The notes below the pieces were generated by a model, which was not told where the DNA came from, ran no database searches, and saw only the letters and a list, made by a program, of their open reading frames with translations. Of a stretch of DNA of 13,208 nucleotides, positions 1-6,382 are shown in pieces (positions within the stretch are counted from its first letter, which is position 1; each line of letters starts with the position of its first letter). The stretch comes from JAICNR01 sp035699465 (GTDB taxonomy: Bacteria; Gemmatimonadota; Gemmatimonadetes; JACCXV01; JAHWKZ01): positions 1-13,208 of the forward strand of contig DASSPT010000087.1 in the NCBI GenBank assembly GCA_035699465.1, written 5' to 3'. Position numbers and translations under genes: made by a program.

Positions 1-153
1 GGCGAGCACGATCCCCCGGACGCCCCCCAGCGCGGTCTCCTTGTGCCAGAGCCACACCGGACGCGCGCCGTCGATCGCGGCGACCGCGTCGAAGACGTCC
101 TGGTCGCAGTTCGTCCCGGGGAAGCGTACGATTCCGATCGGCACGCCGCTCAT
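1..153 (-). CDS. purQ: Phosphoribosylformylglycinamidine synthase, glutaminase subunit PurQ (N-terminal part)
   Basis: The first 51 codons of PurQ are visible; the gene runs off the left edge. PurQ is the glutamine amidotransferase subunit of FGAM synthase. It feeds ammonia to PurL, with PurS, in the fourth step of de novo purine synthesis in the cytoplasm. The N-terminus carries the family signature VRFPGTNCDQDV at residues 9-20, which is the first beta strand and loop of the class I glutaminase fold. The catalytic cysteine lies beyond the window. The ATG at 153-151 overlaps the purS stop codon as ATGA, and GGAGG at 165-161 is a good ribosome binding site with 7 nt spacing. Translational coupling to purS is therefore likely. 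purL is the expected next gene, but it cannot be seen. Confidence 0.93.
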   Translation of the reverse strand, partial: MSGVPIGIVRFPGTNCDQDVFDAVAAIDGARPVWLWHKETALGGVRGIVLA

Positions 154-407
154 CGACCGTCCTCCGAGAGCTCGTAGGTATAGCGCTCGATCACGGTGTT
201 CGCGAGCAGGCGGCGGCACATCTCGTCGACCTTCTCGCCGATCTCCTCGCGGGTGTCGCCCTTCACGGCGAACGTGATCCACTTGCCGACGCGCACGTCC
301 TCGACCCCCGAGTATCCCAGGGCCCCGAGGGCGTGCTCGAGCGTCTTGCCCTGCGGGTCGAGCATGCCGTTCTTGAGCTGGACGAAGACCTCGACGCGGG
401 CCGTCAT
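150..407 (-). CDS. purS: Phosphoribosylformylglycinamidine synthase subunit PurS
   Basis: An 85-residue protein, the normal size for PurS, the small dimeric subunit that bridges PurQ and PurL in three-part FGAM synthases. The sequence begins with a beta strand (ARVEVFVQLKNGMLDPQG), which is the classic PurS opening. It continues through the conserved GKTLEHALGALGY and GKWITFAV segments (residues 20-32 and 41-48) and ends in TVIERYTYEL. A separate PurS means that PurL here should be the small bacterial form and not the long fused FGAM synthase. The start ATG (407-405) overlaps the purC stop as ATGA and is preceded by GGAGG with 4 nt spacing. The stop overlaps the purQ start in the same way. 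Confidence 0.93.
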   Translation of the reverse strand: MTARVEVFVQLKNGMLDPQGKTLEHALGALGYSGVEDVRVGKWITFAVKGDTREEIGEKVDEMCRRLLANTVIERYTYELSEDGR

Positions 408-1336
408 CCCGCCTCCGGCAGGGGCTGCCCGACGATCCGGAAGTACGCCTCGCGGTAACGCTCGGATGTGGCTTCGATCGCGCTCTCCGCCAGAGAGGGG
501 AGAGGGGGCTCGCCGTTCCAGCGCCCGGCTTCGCGCTCGGCTTCCAGGAAGTCGCGGACCGGCTGCTTGTCGAACGAGACCTGCGCTCCGCCCGGCCTCC
601 ACTCCCCGGCGTCCCAGAAGCGGGAGGAGTCGGGGGTCAGCACCTCGTCGATCAGGAGGAGCTCTTCGGCGGCTCCCCAGCCGAACTCGAATTTCGTATC
701 GGCGAGAATGAGGCCGCGCTCCCTCGCGTGCTCGCTCCCTTCCGCGTATATCGCCAGCGCCCGGTCCCGGAGTCGTGCGGCCAGCTCGCGGCCCACTCGA
801 TCCTCGAGCTCGGCGTAGGAGATGTTCACGTCGTGCCCCTCGCTCGACTTCGTGGCGGGCGTGAAGATCGGCTCCGGCAGCCGGTCACCGCGCCTCAGTC
901 CCGGCGGTAGCTCGATCCCGGTGACGGCGCCGGTCTCGCGGTACTCGCGCCAGCCCGAGCCCTCGAGGTAGCCGCGCACGACGCATTCGATCGGGATCAC
1001 GCGCGCCCGGACGCACAGCATCGCCCGGCCGTCCAGGTCGGACCGGTGGGGAGCCAGCGCCGGCGCCGCCGCGACGATCTCGTCGACGTCGGAGGAGATC
1101 CGGTGATGGGGCCCGGCCGCGTCGAGTCGCTCCAGCCAGAAGTCGGACAGCCCGGTCAGCACGCGTCCCTTGTCGGGGATCCCCTGGGGGAAGACGATGT
1201 CGAACGCCGAGAGGCGATCGGTCGCCACCAGCAGCAGGTCGTCTCCGAGGGCGAACATCTCGCGGACCTTCCCGCGGCTGACGTGGGGAAGGGGCAGCTC
1301 CAGGTCTGTGATCGCGCGCGTCGATCTCGTCGTCAT
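404..1336 (-). CDS. purC: Phosphoribosylaminoimidazole-succinocarboxamide (SAICAR) synthase PurC
   Basis: PurC joins aspartate to CAIR with ATP to give SAICAR in purine synthesis. With the start used here the protein has 310 residues, like the longer PurC form of yeast Ade1 type rather than the roughly 240-residue E. coli form. Recognisable blocks are RGKVREMF (21-28, nucleotide-binding loop), ATDRLSAFDIVFPQGIPDKG (38-57), VRGYLEGSGW (120-129), TPATKSSEGHDVNIS (159-173), LADTKFEFGW (211-220) and LIDEVLTPDSSRFW (228-241). Two starts are possible. ATG 1336-1334 follows GAGGAG with short spacing and fits the family N-terminus. ATG 1360-1358 adds eight residues and has GAGG 5 nt upstream, overlapping the end of the protease gene. 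The gene follows the protease after a short gap and overlaps purS by 4 nt. Confidence 0.93.
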   Translation of the reverse strand: MTTRSTRAITDLELPLPHVSRGKVREMFALGDDLLLVATDRLSAFDIVFPQGIPDKGRVLTGLSDFWLERLDAAGPHHRISSDVDEIVAAAPALAPHRSDLDGRAMLCVRARVIPIECVVRGYLEGSGWREYRETGAVTGIELPPGLRRGDRLPEPIFTPATKSSEGHDVNISYAELEDRVGRELAARLRDRALAIYAEGSEHARERGLILADTKFEFGWGAAEELLLIDEVLTPDSSRFWDAGEWRPGGAQVSFDKQPVRDFLEAEREAGRWNGEPPLPSLAESAIEATSERYREAYFRIVGQPLPEAG

Positions 1337-1367
1337 AGGCTCCTCGTTGTGCGGGAACATGGTTGCC

Positions 1368-2819
1368 TCAGCGGATGTCTACGCGGCCCATCTGGCCGTC
1401 GCGCTCCACGAACAGGGTGCCGCGCTGTCCGGAGCGCAGGAAATCGATCAGCGCCTGGGCGTCGTCGGCTCCGTCGAGCCGCGTCGATCCGAGCGATACG
1501 AGGACATCGCCCTCCCTCAGGCCCAGGCGCCGGAACCCCGAATCGGCGTCCACGGCCTCGAGGTAGAGGCCGGTCTGCGACGTGATACCGAGGTGAGAGG
1601 CCAGGGTCGGGGTCAGCAGCACCATGCTGGCGCCGAACGGCGTTTCGATACGGGACGCCCGCCGAAGCGGATCGTCCTCGGGAGTCAACGTGCGCTCGAA
1701 CCGATCGCCTTCCCGCTCGAGGACCACCGTCAGGTCCGTCCCGCTCGGCAGATCGAGCAGCCTGCCTTCCCAATCGATGGGCGATTGCAGGCTACGGCCG
1801 CCCGCCTCGATGACCACGTCCCCCGGCTGGATCCCCGCCCGTTCCCCGGGGCTTCCCGGGTCGACTCCCACCACGCGGGCGCCCGCGGGGACGCGGCCGT
1901 CGTCGCTGGGTATCGGGGCCAGGTGCAGGCCCAGCCATGGCCGCCGAATCGTTCCGTACTGCACGATGTCCCGCAGCACGCGCCGCGCACGGTTGATCGG
2001 GATCGCGAAGCCGAGACCGATGGAGCCGCCGCTGCCCCCGGAGAAGATGAACGCGTTGACCCCGATCACTTCGCCGGCCGCGTTGACGAGCGGGCCGCCG
2101 GAATTGCCGGGGTTGATGGCGGCGTCGGTCTGAATCATCCCCGACCACACCTGTGTGCGGCCCTCGCCCGGCTCGGGGCGCACGTCCCGCCCGATCGCGC
2201 TGACGACCCCCACGGTGACGGAGGGATTCCGATCGGCCAGCAGGTAGCCGAACGGGTTGCCGATCGCGATCGCCCATTCGCCGATGAGGATGTCGTCCGA
2301 GTTGCCGAGCGGCGCCGTGGGGAGGTCCGCGGCCTCGACCTTGAGCACGGCGAGGTCGGTGAGCTCGTCGGCCTGGATCAGATCGGCCGGGAGCTGACGG
2401 CCGTCCATGAGGGTCACGACGATCTCGGTGGCACCGGCCACGACGTGCTGGTTCGTGAGGATGTAGCCGTCCGGAGATACGATGAAGCCCGAGCCCAGAC
2501 CCTGGACCTGCCGCAGCCGCTCGCGCGGCGGGAACAGGCCGCGGAAGAACGGGTCCATGAAAGGGTCGTCGAAGAACGACCGTTCCCGAACGACCTGGGT
2601 GGCGACGACGTTGACCGACACGACCGCCGGTCCGATCTCCTGCGCCGCGGTCACGATCGCGTTCCTGCGCGAGATGTCGATCGACTCCGACGTGGCCTGC
2701 GCGAGCGCGGCGGAGAGCGCGGCGGTCGGCACGGTCGGCCGAGCGAATGCCCACCACGCGGCCCCGACTCCCGACGACGCGATCGCGGCCACGATCAGGA
2801 TGTCTTTGCGGATCCTAAT
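1368..2819 (-). CDS. DegP/HtrA-like trypsin-fold serine protease with two PDZ domains, apparent ATT start
   Basis: An envelope serine protease of the DegP/DegQ/HtrA family, expected to act in the periplasm on misfolded proteins. Numbered from the proposed ATT start it has 483 residues. Residues 1-26 form a basic then hydrophobic signal anchor (RIRKDILIVAAIASSGVG). The protease domain covers about 50-285 and has a full triad: His125 in LTNQHVVAG, Asp155 in TDLAVLK and Ser240 in INPGNSGGPL. PDZ1 covers about 295-375, and PDZ2 about 395-480 (LREGDVLVSLGSTRLDG). No ATG, GTG or TTG lies at a sensible place before the signal anchor. ATT at 2819-2817 has GGAGGT at 2830-2825 with 5 nt spacing and overlaps the truA TAG stop as ATTAG. 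The next usual codon, GTG 2792-2790, has no ribosome binding site and would remove the basic residues. The paralogue (DegP, DegQ or DegS-like) cannot be fixed. The family call is firm; the start is inference. Confidence 0.9.
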   Translation of the reverse strand: MRIRKDILIVAAIASSGVGAAWWAFARPTVPTAALSAALAQATSESIDISRRNAIVTAAQEIGPAVVSVNVVATQVVRERSFFDDPFMDPFFRGLFPPRERLRQVQGLGSGFIVSPDGYILTNQHVVAGATEIVVTLMDGRQLPADLIQADELTDLAVLKVEAADLPTAPLGNSDDILIGEWAIAIGNPFGYLLADRNPSVTVGVVSAIGRDVRPEPGEGRTQVWSGMIQTDAAINPGNSGGPLVNAAGEVIGVNAFIFSGGSGGSIGLGFAIPINRARRVLRDIVQYGTIRRPWLGLHLAPIPSDDGRVPAGARVVGVDPGSPGERAGIQPGDVVIEAGGRSLQSPIDWEGRLLDLPSGTDLTVVLEREGDRFERTLTPEDDPLRRASRIETPFGASMVLLTPTLASHLGITSQTGLYLEAVDADSGFRRLGLREGDVLVSLGSTRLDGADDAQALIDFLRSGQRGTLFVERDGQMGRVDIR

Positions 2820-3570
2820 ACTCGACCTCCCAGAGAAAGAGACCTTGGGGCGGAGCGTAGGTCGCGCGCGGACGGGACCCGCCGGGCGAGAGCGCGGCGT
2901 GGACCTCATCGGCGTCGATCCGGCCCAGCCCGACGGCCACGACCGAACCCGCGAGCGCCCGAACCATGTGCCGCAGGAACCGGTCGGCGGTGATCTCGAG
3001 CGCGCGCCCATGCCGCCAACGGAGCCAGCGCGCCGTGCGGACCGCGCACCGCCCCGGGTCCTTTTGGCCGGCCGTCGCGTGATCGCCCGATCCCTTGGCG
3101 AAGCGCCGGAAGTCATGACGCCCCACTAGACCCTCCGTAACCCGGCTCATCGCGTCCCAGTCGAGCGGCCGCCGGATCGGCCAGGCGTACCGGCGCACGA
3201 ACGGGGATTCCGCCATCGCGCCGATCGCCAGCTGATAGCGGTACGTCCTGGCGACGGCGTCGTGGCGGGCGTGGAAGTCGGGCCGGCAGCGCTCCAACCG
3301 CGCCACCCAGATCGCGCCCGGCAGGTGCGCGTTCCACGCGCGCCTGAGCTCTCGCGCGGACATGCCGCCGCCGTGGTCGAAGTGGACGACCTGACCCCGG
3401 GCGTGAACGCCCGTGTCGGTGCGTCCGGCCGCGACCACGGCGGTCTTTCCGACGATCCGCTCCAGGGCCTCCTCGCACGCAGCCTGGACGGTGCTCGCGT
3501 CCGCCTGGCGCTGCCAGCCGCGAAACGAGGTTCCATCGTACTGGAGGACGGCTCGGGCCCGCACACGCAT
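2815..3570 (-). CDS. truA: tRNA pseudouridine(38-40) synthase TruA
   Basis: A 251-residue cytoplasmic enzyme that converts uridines 38-40 of the tRNA anticodon arm to pseudouridine. It shows the TruA N-terminal motif LQYDGTSFRGWQRQ (9-22). The catalytic motif GRTDTGVHARGQVVHFD follows, with the nucleophile Asp52. The middle-domain signature RPDFHARHDAVARTYRY comes next, and FLRHMVRALAGSVV appears near the C-terminus. Length and order are normal for the family. It is the first gene of the leftward group truA, protease, purC, purS, purQ. The space of about 186 nt to the divergent trpD should hold its promoter, but I see no convincing -35/-10 pair. The ATG at 3570-3568 has only a weak purine stretch upstream. 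Confidence 0.96.
   Translation of the reverse strand: MRVRARAVLQYDGTSFRGWQRQADASTVQAACEEALERIVGKTAVVAAGRTDTGVHARGQVVHFDHGGGMSARELRRAWNAHLPGAIWVARLERCRPDFHARHDAVARTYRYQLAIGAMAESPFVRRYAWPIRRPLDWDAMSRVTEGLVGRHDFRRFAKGSGDHATAGQKDPGRCAVRTARWLRWRHGRALEITADRFLRHMVRALAGSVVAVGLGRIDADEVHAALSPGGSRPRATYAPPQGLFLWEVEY
2817..2830 (-). promoter_or_regulatory. Ribosome binding site GGAGGT in front of an ATT start codon
   Basis: On the minus strand GGAGGT (2830-2825) is followed after 5 nt by ATT (2819-2817). The last base of ATT is the first base of the truA stop TAG (2817-2815). The site lies inside the last codons of truA, so ribosomes finishing truA would be placed directly on the protease start. This geometry is the main argument for ATT initiation. 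Confidence 0.55.
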
Positions 3571-3646
3571 GCAATCTCGCGGGGAATCGGTCCGCGGTCA
3601 CGTTTGCTGGAGCCCGTTCCCACCGGCTACGTTGGCCGGCCGTCCC

Positions 3647-3760
3647 ATGGAGCCCGTCGCCCCTCACACCTTCCACGTGTACCCCACCGCGATCGACCGG
3701 TTCGGACCCCCCGCGCGGCTCGATCGGCTCGCGCGGCGCCACCGGGCGGCGTGCCCGTGA
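3647..3760 (+). CDS. Possible 37-residue ORF ahead of trpD (doubtful)
   Basis: An ATG-started reading frame of 37 codons fills most of the truA/trpD gap. Its TGA overlaps the trpD GTG start as GTGA, the junction type used throughout this operon. The product would be basic, with many Arg, Pro and His and no Trp, so it is not a tryptophan leader peptide. I see no ribosome binding site before the ATG and recognise no family. The DNA has a small direct repeat, CGGCTCG at 3716-3722 and 3725-3731. It may be chance in GC-rich DNA; the overlap is the only real support. Confidence 0.2.
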   Translation: MEPVAPHTFHVYPTAIDRFGPPARLDRLARRHRAACP

Positions 3761-4812
3761 AGCGGGATCCAGGGCTCCGCGCGGGCGACCCGCAGGCGAG
3801 CCTCCGGGCGATCGTCGCAGGCGTCGATCTCCACGCGGCCGAGTCCGAGGCGCTGTTCGCGCGGATCATGGACGGGGACGTCGGGTCGTCCATGATCGGC
3901 GCCCTTCTCGCAGCTCTCGCCGCCAAAGGCGAGACGTCCACGGAGATCGCGGGAGCGGCGCGCGTGATGCGGGCGCGGGTGACGCGCGTGCCCACGATCC
4001 GGGAACCCCTGGTGGACACCTGCGGGACCGGCGGCGACCACTCGGGAAGCATCAACGTCTCCACGGGCGCCGCGCTCGTCGTGGCCGCGGCCGGTGTCGC
4101 GGTCGCCAAGCACGGCAACCGCGCGGCATCGTCCCGTTGCGGTTCGGCCGACGTGCTCGAGGCCCTCGGCGTGGCGATCGATCTCGATCCCGCGAGCGTG
4201 GGGCGCTCGATCGACGAGCTCGGTATCGGATTCCTGTACGCGCCCCGCTTCCACCCGGCCATGCGACATGCCGCCGAGGCGCGTCGCGAGATCGGGATCC
4301 GGACGATCTTCAACCTGCTCGGTCCGCTCACGAATCCGGCCGGAGCGCGGCGGCAGCTGATCGGCGTCCCTGCCGCGGGAGCCGTCGGACGGATCGCGGG
4401 CGTGCTTCGTGAGCTCGGCGCCGAGGCAGCGGTCGTGGTTCACGGCATGGAGGGTCTGGACGAGATATCCGTCTGCGGACCGACGCGGATCGCGTACGTC
4501 CACGGGGGGGAGCTGGAGGAGTCGGTGATCGAGCCCGCCGATCTCGGCTTGCGGACGTTCGAGAGCCGCGAGATCGCGGGCGGCGACGCGAAGGAGAACG
4601 CGGCCATCCTCCGCGAGGTGCTCGAGGGGAGAGGGAGCGAGGCCCAGCGGGCGGTGGTGGCGGCCAACGCGGGCGCGGGAATCTGGATCGGCGGAGGGGC
4701 GCGAAGCCTGCGCGCGGGGGTCGACCGCGCGCGCGCGACGATCGCGTCCGGGCAAGCGGCGGAGCTCCTGGACCGCCTCGTGGAGCTGACCGCGCGGCTC
4801 GCGAGGGGCTAG
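3757..4812 (+). CDS. trpD: Anthranilate phosphoribosyltransferase TrpD
   Basis: TrpD transfers phosphoribose from PRPP to anthranilate, the second committed step of tryptophan synthesis. The 351-residue length is normal for a stand-alone TrpD with no glutaminase fusion. The PRPP-binding loop CGTGGDHSGSINVST is at 89-103, KHGNRAASSRCGSADVLEAL at 118-137 (most TrpDs have SVSS or ASSK here), RTIFNLLGPLTNPAG at 182-196, and HGMEGLDE with the metal-binding acidic pair at 229-236. GTG 3757 is chosen because it overlaps an upstream stop as GTGA. GTG 3751 is an in-frame alternative adding two residues. The stop TAG interlocks with the lexA stop on the other strand. The gene starts the trp group, but trpE and trpG are not next to it. 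Confidence 0.95.
   Translation: MKRDPGLRAGDPQASLRAIVAGVDLHAAESEALFARIMDGDVGSSMIGALLAALAAKGETSTEIAGAARVMRARVTRVPTIREPLVDTCGTGGDHSGSINVSTGAALVVAAAGVAVAKHGNRAASSRCGSADVLEALGVAIDLDPASVGRSIDELGIGFLYAPRFHPAMRHAAEARREIGIRTIFNLLGPLTNPAGARRQLIGVPAAGAVGRIAGVLRELGAEAAVVVHGMEGLDEISVCGPTRIAYVHGGELEESVIEPADLGLRTFESREIAGGDAKENAAILREVLEGRGSEAQRAVVAANAGAGIWIGGGARSLRAGVDRARATIASGQAAELLDRLVELTARLARG
4809..4812. other. Interlocked stop codons of convergent trpD and lexA (CTAG)
   Basis: The palindrome CTAG supplies the TAG stop of trpD on the plus strand (4810-4812) and the TAG stop of lexA on the minus strand (4811-4809). No intergenic DNA is left for a terminator between the convergent genes, so each transcript must run into the other gene. 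Confidence 0.95.
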
Positions 4813-5423
4813 CGGTACTTCCGCAGAACCCCGATCGCGACACCCTGAATCCGGACCCGGGCGGCGTCGTAGTAGAGCGGCGTCAGCCGCTCGTTGGCGG
4901 GTTGCAGCCGGATGCGCCCATCGGTCTCGCGAAAGAACGTCTTCAGGGTCGCGTTCTCGCCGTCGATGAGCGCGACCACCCGCTCGCCGCTCCGTGCCGT
5001 GTCGCGGCGCTCGACGATGACGTAGTCGCCGTCCTCGATGTGCTCGTCGATCATCGAGTCGCCGGCCACGCGCAGGACGAACGTCTCCCCGCGGCCCAGC
5101 ATCGACTCCGGAACCGCGAGCGTCTCGTCGTCGGGGAGCGCCTCGAGCGGCTGCCCGGCCGCGACGCGGCCGAGAAGGGGGAGGAGAACCGCAGACTCGC
5201 GCGAGCGGCCGCTCCCGTCGGTCAGCTCGATCGCCCGGCTCCTGTGCGGGTCGCGTCGGAGCGCTCCCTTTTCCGCCAGGTTCTCGAGATGCTCGTGCAC
5301 GGTCGCCACCGAGCTGAGCCCGAAGCGGGCCGCGATCTCCTCGAGGCTCGGCGCATAGCCGTTGTCTTCGATGAACTCGGCGAGGTAGTCGTAGATTTCG
5401 CGCTGCCGCCTGGTTAGCTTCAT
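4809..5423 (-). CDS. lexA: LexA repressor (SOS response)
   Basis: A 204-residue LexA, the self-cleaving repressor of the DNA damage response. Residues 1-65 are the winged helix-turn-helix, MKLTRRQREIYDYLAEFI followed by a recognition region SSVATVHEHLENLAEKG that is closer to the Bacillus/actinobacterial style (TVHxHL) than to E. coli. The cleavage site is Ala89-Gly90 in GRVAAGQP. The C-terminal S24 domain has Ser123 in GDSMIDEHI and Lys161 in ATLKTFF, the complete catalytic dyad, so RecA-stimulated autocleavage is expected. The start at ATG 5423 fits the family N-terminus. It has GAGGAG 9 nt upstream and a second purine run adjacent; an upstream ATG at 5495 would add a tail with no family match. 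The gene lies antisense between trpD and trpC, ending in a CTAG shared with trpD. Confidence 0.95.
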   Translation of the reverse strand: MKLTRRQREIYDYLAEFIEDNGYAPSLEEIAARFGLSSVATVHEHLENLAEKGALRRDPHRSRAIELTDGSGRSRESAVLLPLLGRVAAGQPLEALPDDETLAVPESMLGRGETFVLRVAGDSMIDEHIEDGDYVIVERRDTARSGERVVALIDGENATLKTFFRETDGRIRLQPANERLTPLYYDAARVRIQGVAIGVLRKYR

Positions 5424-5450
5424 CTCTCCGCTCTCCTCGTGGACTGCTCG

Positions 5451-5469
5451 GCGTGCGCCGGCCGCACGC
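5451..5469. repeat. Inverted repeat in the lexA-trpC gap
   Basis: GCGTGCG (5451-5457), a 5-nt centre CCGGC, then CGCACGC (5463-5469): a perfect 7-bp inverted repeat. It lies in the predicted lexA leader, between the lexA start and the candidate operator. It could be a protein-binding dyad or an RNA hairpin. In DNA this GC-rich a chance origin is possible. Confidence 0.4.
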
Positions 5470-5486
5470 GGCGCCATCCGGTGGAC

Positions 5487-5504
5487 GTTCAACATTGACC
5501 GAAC
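5487..5504. promoter_or_regulatory. Candidate LexA operator (GTTC-N10-GAAC)
   Basis: On the minus strand the dyad reads GTTCGGTCAATGTTGAAC, with 4-bp arms. It lies about 64 bp upstream of the lexA ATG and covers the predicted -10 of the lexA promoter, the expected place for autorepression. The arms match the GTTC/GAAC half-sites of Gram-positive LexA, but in the opposite orientation and with a longer spacer than the known GAAC-N4-GTTC box. The assignment therefore rests mainly on position. The same bases overlap the proposed trpC start. Confidence 0.35.
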
Positions 5505-5520
5505 AAAGGCCGAAAGTCAA
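5491..5520 (-). promoter_or_regulatory. Candidate sigma-70-type promoter of lexA
   Basis: On the minus strand TTGACT (5520-5515) matches five of six bases of the -35 consensus. AATGTT (5496-5491), 18 bp on, is a weak -10 with three of six matches; CAATGT at 17 bp is the alternative. This predicts a leader of about 60 nt before the lexA ATG. The -35 lies inside the first codons of trpC. Confidence 0.4.
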
Positions 5521-6334
5521 CCCCCCCTCGGGTTTCCTCGCGGGTGCGCTGGCGCGGAAGCGCGCCGAGGTGGATCTCGCCCGGCGTAACCGGCCGCGGG
5601 CGGAGCTCGAGCGGCTGGTATCCGCCCGATCGGCGGCCCGGTCGCTGTCGGACGCTCTCCGGGGAGCAGGTGTGTCGGTGATCGCCGAGGTGAAGCGGGG
5701 CAGCCCGAGCGCAGGGATCCTCGACGCCGGCATCGATGCGCCGGCCCGCGCCCGCCTCTACGAAGAGCGGGGAGCCGCGGCGCTCAGCGTGCTCACCGAC
5801 GCGGAGTTCGACGGGCGGCTCGCGGATCTCGAAGCCGTCGCCGCGGCGGTGTCGGTCCCGGTGGTCCGCAAGGACTTCCTCGTCGATCGGTGGCAGATCT
5901 GGGAGAGTCGCGCAGCGGGGGCGGACGCGGCGCTCCTGATCGTCGCCGCGCTCGGCCCCGCGGAGCTCGAAGCGCTGGTCGTGGAGAGCGCGGCCGCCGA
6001 TCTGGGGCTCCTGCTGGAGGTCCACGACAGAGCGGAGGCCGAGGCCGCGGTCGATGCCGGCGTCGCCGTCATCGGCGTCAACGCACGCGACCTTTCGTCC
6101 CTCGAGGTCGACGTGGACTCGGCTCTGTCCACCGTCGCCTGGCTGCGTCGCGAGGCGCCCGATGCGGTGATCGTCGCGGAGAGTGGCATCGCGGGCGAGG
6201 AAGGAGTGCGGCGCGCACTCGACGCCGGAGCCGACGCGGTCCTGGTCGGCGAGCATCTCTCGCGCGCGGTGGATCCGGGGAGCGCGCTCGAGCGGTTGGT
6301 GGCCGCCGGCAGGCCCCCGGAAGGCTCCCCGTGA
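5495..6334 (+). CDS. trpC: Indole-3-glycerol phosphate synthase TrpC
   Basis: TrpC closes the indole ring, converting CdRP to indole-3-glycerol phosphate. This is a single-function TIM barrel of 279 residues, not fused to TrpF. Expected catalytic and binding residues are present: Lys67 in AEVKRGSPSAG, Lys126 in VRKDFL, Glu175 in LLEVHD, Asn196 in GVNARDL, and Glu229-Ser230 in AESGIAG. The loop usually seen as FxGSL reads FDGRL (105-109). The start is uncertain because no ATG lies upstream. TTG 5495 leaves a normal-length N-terminal helix (FLAGALARKRAEVDLARR) but has only a weak GGTGG site. GTG 5453 would add 14 residues with no family match. A run of seven C at 5521-5527 near the start makes this end sensitive to sequencing error. 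Confidence 0.94.
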   Translation: MTEQRPKVNPPSGFLAGALARKRAEVDLARRNRPRAELERLVSARSAARSLSDALRGAGVSVIAEVKRGSPSAGILDAGIDAPARARLYEERGAAALSVLTDAEFDGRLADLEAVAAAVSVPVVRKDFLVDRWQIWESRAAGADAALLIVAALGPAELEALVVESAAADLGLLLEVHDRAEAEAAVDAGVAVIGVNARDLSSLEVDVDSALSTVAWLRREAPDAVIVAESGIAGEEGVRRALDAGADAVLVGEHLSRAVDPGSALERLVAAGRPPEGSP

Positions 6335-6350
6335 CCGCGCCGGGACGCGG
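6335..6350 (+). repeat. Small hairpin in the trpC-trpF gap
   Basis: CCGCG (6335-6339), a six-base loop, then CGCGG (6346-6350), directly after the trpC stop. The stem is only 5 bp and no T-run follows, so it is not a convincing intrinsic terminator. The rest of this 48-nt gap contains a pocket of lower GC (TTGTACTTTTCT) that could be promoter-like, but I cannot name clear boxes. Confidence 0.25.
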
Positions 6351-6382
6351 CGGAAGTCCCGAAACCTTGTACTTTTCTCGAC

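Noticed and set aside
1170..2993. Long plus-strand open frame (607 codons) opposite the protease and purC
   Set aside because: It is antisense to a protein with a full catalytic triad and PDZ domains. Its translation is Arg/Asp/Gly-rich with no motif, as expected for the shadow of a GC-rich gene.
3604..3633. Possible promoter TTGCTG-N18-TACGTT ahead of trpD
   Set aside because: Each box matches only three of six consensus positions, which is not better than chance.
3647..3760. Tryptophan leader peptide or attenuator
   Set aside because: The small frame contains no Trp codon, and no alternative hairpins followed by a T-run are visible.
3664..5733. Long minus-strand frame across trpD, lexA and trpC
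   Set aside because: It crosses three well-supported genes, shows low-complexity Arg/Ala/Pro composition, and has no recognisable domain.
6335..6350. Intrinsic terminator after trpC
   Set aside because: The stem is only 5 bp and no T-run follows directly; trpF follows after 48 nt in the same direction.
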